Shown here in pieces: positions 7,063 to 12,000 of a DNA stretch of 12,000 bases (the first letter of the stretch is position 1; each line of letters begins with the position of its first letter). Both the position numbers and the translations under genes were made by a program. The notes beneath the pieces are model-generated. The model was not told the origin of the DNA and did not search any database. It worked only from the letters and a program-made list of their open reading frames with translations. Source of the DNA: Owenia fusiformis (taxonomy: Eukaryota > Annelida > Polychaeta > Sabellida > Oweniidae); contig CAIIXF020000007.1 of the NCBI GenBank assembly GCA_903813345.2, positions 33,178,538 to 33,190,537 of the forward strand. The letters run 5' to 3'.

Positions 7063-7790
7063 GAACAGATTAGTTTTTGGGCATTCTGGGTAAATTTTAA
7101 GGTGGCCATTTTGGATTTTCCGTCCTAAAATCTTCACTTTCAAGACTTGTCTACAGGTTTCCAGCCAAACCATTTAACGGATTCATCTGAAATTTTTAGG
7201 AATGTTTCTACGTATCAAAGTTAAGAACTGATTAGTTTTTGGGCATTCTGGGTAAATTTTAAGGTGGCCATTTTGGATTTTCCGTCCTAAAATCTTCACT
7301 TTCAAGACTTGTCTACAGGTTTCCAGCCAAACCATTTGACGGATTCATCTGAAATTTTCAGGGACGTTTCTACGTATCAAAGTTAACAACTGATTAGTTT
7401 TTGGGCATTCTGGGTAAATTTTAAGGTGGCTTTGGATTTTCCGTCCTAAAATCTTCACTTTCAAGACTTGTCTGCAGGTTTCAAGCCAAACCATTTGACG
7501 GATTCATTTGAAATTTACAGGGATGTTTCTACATATCAAAGTTAACAACTGATTAGTTTTTGGGCATTCTGGGTTAATTTTAAGGTGGCCATTTTGGATT
7601 TTCCGTCCTAAAATCTTCACTTTCAAGACTTGTCTACAGGTTTCCAGCCAAACCATTTGATGGATTCATGTGAAATTTTCAGGGATGTTTCTACGTATCA
7701 AAGTTAAGAACTGATTAGTTTAGGGGTATTCTGGGTAAATTTTAAGGTGGCCATTTTGGATTTTCCGTCCTAAATTCTTCACTGTCACAC
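7063..7790 (+). repeat. Minisatellite array, 162-bp unit, about 4.5 copies
   Basis: Units start at 7063, 7225, 7387, 7546 and 7708, giving periods of 162, 162, 159 and 162 bp. Each unit contains GATTAGTTTTTGGGCATTCT, AAGGTGGCCATTTTGGATTT, TCCGTCCTAAAATCTTCACT, GTCTACAGGTTTCCAGCC and TTTCTACGTATCAAAGTTAA. The fifth unit is partial and ends near 7790. Units differ by only a few bases, so the array is recently expanded or homogenised. Half of one unit occurs in copy 1 near 2690-2770. Confidence 0.95.
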
Positions 7791-7982
7791 TGCTGTGTTT
7801 TAGGTACGATATTGTTCACGTCTGTGCCTTGTTTAATACTTTAAAAACGAAACCATGCCAACTTCAATGGTGTGTATAGTAGGTTTAAGTGTATGCAATG
7901 TGGCCATTTGAGGTATGTATGTAAAACTGAGGCCAAGTACTTTCTAAATGTGCCATTTTAAGAAAAAAATCGCAAGAATATA
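7791..7982 (+). repeat. Dispersed repeat, copy 2 tail
   Basis: From about 7830 this matches 2781-2924. The differences are a 14-bp extra block (TGTATGCAATGTGG) after GGTTTAAG and a missing ACATGTATG-type block. It ends in CGCAAGAATATA at 7971-7982, the same end as copy 1. Upstream, AGGTACGAT near 7803 recalls the hairpin at 2617. Confidence 0.85.
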
Positions 7983-7983
7983 C

Positions 7984-8473
7984 TGTAACTGTTGTCGTCT
8001 ATTGTTTACCAATTGTAGTGTTGTCTAACAAGACGCAAGGTTGTTCTTTAGTTTCTTTATTTGTACTTCACACTTCAGGAGACCAGGACCAGACTGAACT
8101 AAACTTAATTCTTCAGCTTACAAGCATGACCAAAGCTTAACAGGGATATTAGTATGCATTGCGTTGTGATTGGTTAGTTATGAAACAGGAGTTTCCTTAT
8201 TTGGGCAAAGGGTTTGCAAAGCTATATTCTAGCACATTGATTGGATGTTATAATAAAGCAAGGGGTTACACAAGAGGTTACACAAGGATTACACAAGACT
8301 GAATCAGCAATGGCAAAGGAATGCTATGTATTCTGCTCCGATTTATGACTAAAGATGCATTAACTAAAGCACTAATGCCAACATATAAAATCAATAATAG
8401 TCCAGCAGCTTAATTATAAAAGCATATGACATTAGGTTACATTAGGTTATATTATTAGCTAACTAAGGCAACA
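7984..8473 (-). mobile_element. Probable LTR of an LTR retrotransposon (minus strand)
   Basis: Read on the minus strand, a 13-nt all-purine run (AGAAGGGGGAGGG) is followed directly by TGTTGCC. The segment then runs about 490 bp to GTTACA, giving TG...CA ends. An AATAAA signal on the minus strand lies at 8061-8056, near the proposed 3' end. Two CCAAT boxes (8244-8240 and 8173-8169) and short tandem repeats (GGTTACACAAG three times at 8264-8297; ATTAGGTTAC/T twice at 8431-8450) lie in the proposed U3. No second LTR, primer-binding site or pol frame is visible, so this is inference from signals at the ends. Confidence 0.42.
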
Positions 8474-8486
8474 CCCTCCCCCTTCT
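8474..8486 (-). other. Candidate polypurine tract
   Basis: On the minus strand the 13 purines AGAAGGGGGAGGG end exactly where the proposed LTR begins with TG. In LTR retrotransposons such a tract primes plus-strand DNA synthesis. The homopurine run alone could be chance; its position next to TG supports it. Confidence 0.42.
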
Positions 8487-8830
8487 AAGTAAAGCCAGCA
8501 ATTATGTATGTATGAAACAAAATAAAAAAAAATTATCAGCCCGGACCTGTCTCTGCACACACGTTTTTACAATTACAGAATAGTTTTATTTGAATGAACA
8601 TTGACTTTCGTCCGATAATTTAAAGTAGTTATATATCCCTACCCCCTTATGAAAGTGTCTGTATTTTTTTCTTATATCAAAAATTTAAAATTTCTTTATT
8701 CATTTAAAGTTCTGCAAAGTTCAAATCAAGGTCACGTAGATATAGTCCACAGCTGCTGCAAACTCCTGGCCGGCAAAAATATGTCTTTGATAGTGGTATC
8801 CCATATATACACATAGTTTTTTTCTGTTGT
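8487..8830. other. Possible internal region of the LTR element, no domain seen
   Basis: AT-rich DNA with no recognisable gag, pol or env motif on either strand. The 77-codon minus-strand frame at 8704-8937 overlaps the tandem repeat and translates it (ALVVNVS then ALVRNVS), so it is not counted as a gene. Confidence 0.4.
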
Positions 8831-9042
8831 TCACGAGATACATTCCTAACAAGGGCTGGTAACATATGTACGATTCTTTGTAGTAGTTGTGATTCACAAG
8901 ATACGTTCACAACAAGGGCTGATAATGTTATACACAAATTCTTTGTAGTAGTTCACGAAGTGCGTTCACAACTGTTCTTTGTTTTAGGCCTGCAAATGTT
9001 CTTTTACTGCTTACTGCTTTAGCCCTGCAAATGTTCTTTTAC
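8831..9042. repeat. Tandem repeats of about 60 bp and 35 bp
   Basis: Units starting TCACGA or TCACAA at 8831, 8894 and 8953 (63 and 59 bp apart) share AACAAGGGCTG and ATTCTTTGTAGTAGTT. The third is partial. They are followed by the 19-bp word CCTGCAAATGTTCTTTTAC at 8989-9007 and 9024-9042, with a weaker CAAATGTTCTTT at 9071. Confidence 0.8.
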
Positions 9043-9330
9043 TTGATTCTTCTTTTGGCATTTAAATTTTCAAATGTTCTTTCGACACGAGCCTCATGGC
9101 TTAATATCGCCCTGGTGTCTACGTTGTAGTGCAAATTGTTTATACATTACGCCCACCGTCGCACATCAATACGTCACCATAAAATGGCTGTCCCATATAA
9201 GTCTATCAACTCGCTGGTACTCTAATACAAGCCTGTATATTCGCCGGACCATAAGAGAATACAACCGCTGTAGGCCAGATCCGATGCCCCTGGTTCGAGC
9301 CAAACAGAATCTCCTTTAACCTGGAAGAAT
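9043..9330. other. GC-richer unassigned segment
   Basis: Base composition rises visibly compared with the AT-rich DNA on the right, which could mark an exon or a mobile-element fragment. Open frames exist on both strands (plus 9074-9319, minus 9222-9320), none with a recognised domain. Confidence 0.35.
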
Positions 9331-10187
9331 ATTTGTATTTTACTTATTTATATCATATATATTGCATTGTCACATACAATGCACAAAACAGTTGCTTTGA
9401 ATATAATAAGAATTATTGTTTACATAATATTTTAACGCATATACTAGTCACAGTAATTATATTATTATCATCAACAATACACACTTATTTTTATAAAATT
9501 TAGGCCAGTTGTTTTAACTTCTTATAATATAATCTACAAAACAATTTTCATCTTAATTGTGCTTAAATATTTTACTTTTAATGTAAAGATGGCACATCTA
9601 TGCAATACCTCTATAAAGAAACTATTGCCTCATGCCATCTCTTCCAGAAAAACGTATTTTAGTACAGTTAAACCAATTTATTTAAACACCTTTTTACTCA
9701 AGGTTCTTTGTTTAATAAAACAATTTCAACAATAAATTGTGATTTTTCTTGGGATTATATATAAAAGAAATGTTTTGATTCTTATACTCCCCCCCCCCCC
9801 CTTGTAACACAACTTAACTTGATTTTTGTTCTAATTAGGTGTTCAAATTCAACTGGCCCACTGTATGGTTTAAGCCATGCAGACTTTTCCAGAATAAAAT
9901 TTAACTGGTGATTATTTCTTTTTAAGACTATTTGACATCAATAAATTGTCATAATTAATATATAACACTGCTATTCACTAACATTTGAAAGGCATCAACC
10001 TTACATAAGGGTCTCATTCACTGGTTTTTATCTTATTCGATTACAAGATGAAATTTGTCAGTAAGTCTTTCAAGATTTTATTTATTCACAAGGGCCTCCT
10101 GTAAACAAGCCAAGGATTACATTTGAAATGGATACCTAGCTAGCTAAACAGCTAGTCCAGAATAAGCATGTGAACCTTTTCAAACTA
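9331..10187. other. AT-rich unique DNA
   Basis: Mostly AT-rich, with a run of 13 C at 9789-9801. No gene or clear repeat family is visible apart from one short exon-like frame at 9839-9904, treated in the findings. Confidence 0.55.
9789..9801. repeat. Poly(C) run, 13 bases
   Basis: An uninterrupted run of 13 cytosines in AT-rich DNA. Its length is likely to vary between individuals and assemblies. Confidence 0.9.
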
Positions 10188-10343
10188 ACTGAACTTAATA
10201 CTGATATTTTGGACAAACTTAAAATTAACCGTTTTGCGTACATATATTTTCTCTATATGGTTATGAGATCTAAACTTCGATTCCACGTAAGCACGTATGC
10301 CTTGCTGGTACCTCAGCATAAACTGGGAACTCATACTGAAAGG
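10188..10343 (-). CDS. Weak exon candidate, unknown product
   Basis: On the minus strand the pyrimidine-rich acceptor ATTTTCACAG ends at 10344. The following frame stays open to a stop at 10185-10187. An ATG at 10334-10332 has A at -3 and starts MSSQFMLRYQQGIRAYVESK, then FRSHNHIEKIYV. The residue mix is diverse and not the K/N/F/I-rich run expected from random AT-rich DNA, at least for the first 35 residues. The last 12 or so look random, so a real exon would need a donor inside; none is strong (GTACGC and GTTAAT are possible). No family is recognised and chance is a serious alternative. Confidence 0.18.
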
Positions 10344-10540
10344 CTGTGAAAATATTACAATGTTTAGTATAAACTTATAACAAAACGGCATCAATACTAA
10401 CTTGATGATTCAATCAAGAATAGATTATAATTCAAAAGGACCTGTGCTGAATAAGATTAGTTCAAAGATGCGAAAAATACTGCCTCACCAGTACAAAGTC
10501 AAGTTAAATCAACACGGACTGAGAAACCAGTATACAAACA

Positions 10541-10603
10541 ATGTACCAACGGTATAATCATGACAATACATCAAAAGATCTGTTGGACTTTTATAAATTC
10601 AAG
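10541..10603 (+). CDS. Weak first-coding-exon candidate, unknown product
   Basis: An ATG at 10541 opens a 21-codon frame beginning MYQRYNHDNTSKDLLDFY and ending in AAG, followed by the good donor GTAGGT at 10604. An in-frame stop lies 21 bp upstream at 10520-10522, so this would be a start exon. It ends in phase 0, the same phase in which the candidate exon at 11872 begins, so the two could be spliced. Translation past the donor turns hydrophobic and random. No family is recognised and no promoter is visible. Confidence 0.18.
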
Positions 10604-11871
10604 GTAGGTAGTTTTCTCTTCATTATCTTATTCAATTGCACTCTAAATTCAATAATTAAAGGATCTTACAACCTAATTATGTCTCATTTACATTACCATA
10701 ATTTATGTACAACTGTCTGGAAATATTTTAGTACAATATGACCTTGACACTTGGGAAATCCAAGAGGCTTTCCCTACTACGTCATTATTTCCTGCACTTA
10801 GTGAATGTTTTCTAAAAACATTTGTTTATAACACATTAGACCTTGCTGTTGGTATTATACCTTGACATTAAATACTTTCATAGTATCTTAAACTCACCAG
10901 TTATTGGATTAATGCATTCCAATCATTCACATGCTTAAGTCGTGCACTTGGAATACAATCCAACAAATTTCAAATCCCAAAATTAAGTTCAAAACAAGTC
11001 AACAGACAAATATATATATTCATGATGCTTGTCAATATCATGCAGGTCTCAATAATATCATTTTGTACTTACTATGATACTTACACATTAATTGTCAATT
11101 AAAAGTACAGTACATAAAATGACATGTGTTATTTGCTCTTTTCAGAAAATGGCTTATCAACATTTCTTCATGCCATCTAAGTAAAACCCGCCATAGGAGG
11201 ACACCACATCCAAATATCATGCAACATAAATCATACTTTCCCCAAGTATATAACATAAGGACACATACACATAAACAACAACAAGAACCGAGACACAACA
11301 GTTTGTCACACATATGAAGTGCCGCTCCATATGTACCGTGTGTTTAGCGATAAATCAAGTAATATCACGGATGACAAGATCTGACAAAACATTGCTAGAT
11401 CCATAATCACCCTGGATTATGTATCAGATATCTCAGACCACTTCTCATATTAAAGGTATGTATTGTATGAATTAATGCTTTATTAACTCATAGCATGTTT
11501 TACTGACATATTTCATAAAATATCATCAGTCCTTAAAATATGTATGCTTACAATGTGTATACGCTCAAATGTCATGACACTATTCCATGTCAGTTCATTC
11601 TAGTATATATCAATACAGTCGAACTGCTTGCCTATTGCTTTTACGGGAGTAAAAGCTACACTGGCCAATTTTATTAATGTTGTGAGTAGTATAATAGAGT
11701 CCATTTAATGTCAAATATCAAATGAAACTCCACTACTGCCTCTCAACATCAACACTTCTGTTTTTAAGGGCAAAATACCCAAAGCAAACAATGTTGAATA
11801 ATAATAGATCTCGAATATTAATCAATCTTGTTGAACAACATCCGAAATCCTTGATTTATTCTTATTTTTAG
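10604..11871. other. AT-rich DNA, intron or intergenic
   Basis: No convincing gene. Two overlapping antisense frames at 11095-11317 are shadows of low-complexity DNA. A perfect hairpin, GCTTTTAC/GTAAAAGC with loop GGGA, lies at 11637-11656. Confidence 0.5.
11637..11656. repeat. Perfect hairpin, 8-bp arms
   Basis: GCTTTTAC and GTAAAAGC are exact reverse complements around the loop GGGA. It stands alone, without a downstream T-run or adjacent gene, so its role is unknown. Confidence 0.7.
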
Positions 11872-11943
11872 ACCGCCATAATGGATAAAAATCAACGCGA
11901 TCCTTGGGTAAGACCAGAAGATCTCAACCAACGACTAAATAGG
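11872..11943 (+). CDS. Candidate coding exon, unknown product
   Basis: A strong acceptor (TTATTCTTATTTTTAG, ending at 11871) is followed by ACC GCC ATA and then an ATG at 11881 with A at -3 and G at +4. The frame reads MDKNQRDPWVRPEDLNQRLN and ends in AGG before the donor GTAACT at 11944. The exon would be 72 bp, phase 0 at both ends. An alternative donor, GTAAGA at 11908, would shorten it to nine codons after the ATG. The residue mix is hydrophilic and diverse, unlike random AT-rich DNA. Unspliced, the frame meets a stop at 11965-11967. The ATG may be a true start with a 5' UTR exon upstream. No family is recognised. Confidence 0.33.
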
Positions 11944-12000
11944 GTAACTATATATACAGACTACTAACATTAGGGCACACTAATGCCCTCAGCAATGGAC

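Noticed and set aside
6651-7173. Two overlapping minus-strand frames (81 and 104 codons)
   Set aside because: They cross a poly(A) tail and the 162-bp minisatellite; no domain is visible.
8704-8937. 77-codon minus-strand frame
   Set aside because: Its internal near-repeat (ALVVNVS/ALVRNVS) is the translated tandem DNA repeat, not a protein repeat with support.
9292-9301. GGTTCGAGCC, a match to a tRNA B box (tRNA gene or SINE head)
   Set aside because: The flanks do not form a T-stem beyond 3 bp and no A box lies at the right distance upstream.
9074-9319. 81-codon plus-strand frame in the GC-richer segment
   Set aside because: Rich in R, C, S, T and H with no recognisable motif and no splice or start context; probably open only because of local base composition.
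11095-11317. Overlapping antisense frames (72 and 63 codons)
   Set aside because: Mutual shadows in low-complexity CA-rich DNA; neither has a domain or splice signals.
11314-11404. Short frame starting MKCRSICTVCLA
   Set aside because: Thirty codons only, with a competing frame (MYRVFSDKSS) in the same DNA and no convincing splice sites.
11616-11625. TACAGTCGAAC-like word resembling a pogo/Tigger inverted terminal repeat
   Set aside because: No inverted partner or transposase frame was found nearby.
1-12000. A new multi-gene system in this window
   Set aside because: No operon or gene cluster exists here; only one protein family (a dead LINE reverse transcriptase) can be identified.

Overview
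This window looks like intergenic or intronic DNA from an animal nuclear genome. It is AT-rich, has no prokaryotic gene organisation, and is packed with eukaryotic repeats: a satellite array, a decayed non-LTR retrotransposon (LINE), a minisatellite inside a dispersed repeat, a probable LTR and many AT-rich foldbacks. The style of the repeats (AGGTCA-rich satellite, GACGCCG and GGGC tracts, dispersed repeats with internal minisatellites) suggests a mollusc, perhaps a bivalve. That placement is an impression from family knowledge, not a proof. The only protein that can be identified with confidence is the LINE reverse transcriptase.

Layout, left to right. Positions 1-1310 hold about 9.5 copies of a 126-147 bp satellite unit rich in nuclear-receptor half-sites (AGGTCA). 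Positions 1368-1925 hold short GC-rich and ATCGGGA repeats, two hairpins and a perfect 30-bp palindrome. An inverted stray piece of the satellite lies at 2201-2386. Copy 1 of a dispersed repeat (2681-2924) abuts a 5'-truncated LINE (2925 to about 5229). Its reading frame has two frameshifts and otherwise no stops. Positions 5230-6670 are AT-rich, with an 11-bp minisatellite and foldback or direct repeats. A retroposed 3' end (AATAAA followed by 15 A) sits at 6786-6809.

Copy 2 of the dispersed repeat (7063-7982) contains a 4.5-copy array of a 162-bp unit and stops at exactly the same internal position as copy 1. It abuts a probable minus-strand LTR (7984-8473) with an adjoining polypurine tract. 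Positions 8831-9042 hold more short tandem repeats.

From about 9330 to 12000 the DNA is AT-rich and largely unique. A few exon-like open segments with plausible splice sites occur there. The best is 11872-11943, and all are low confidence. Nothing here acts as an operon or pathway, and I found no convincing new biological system. The most useful leads are the repeat architecture and the exon candidate at the right edge.
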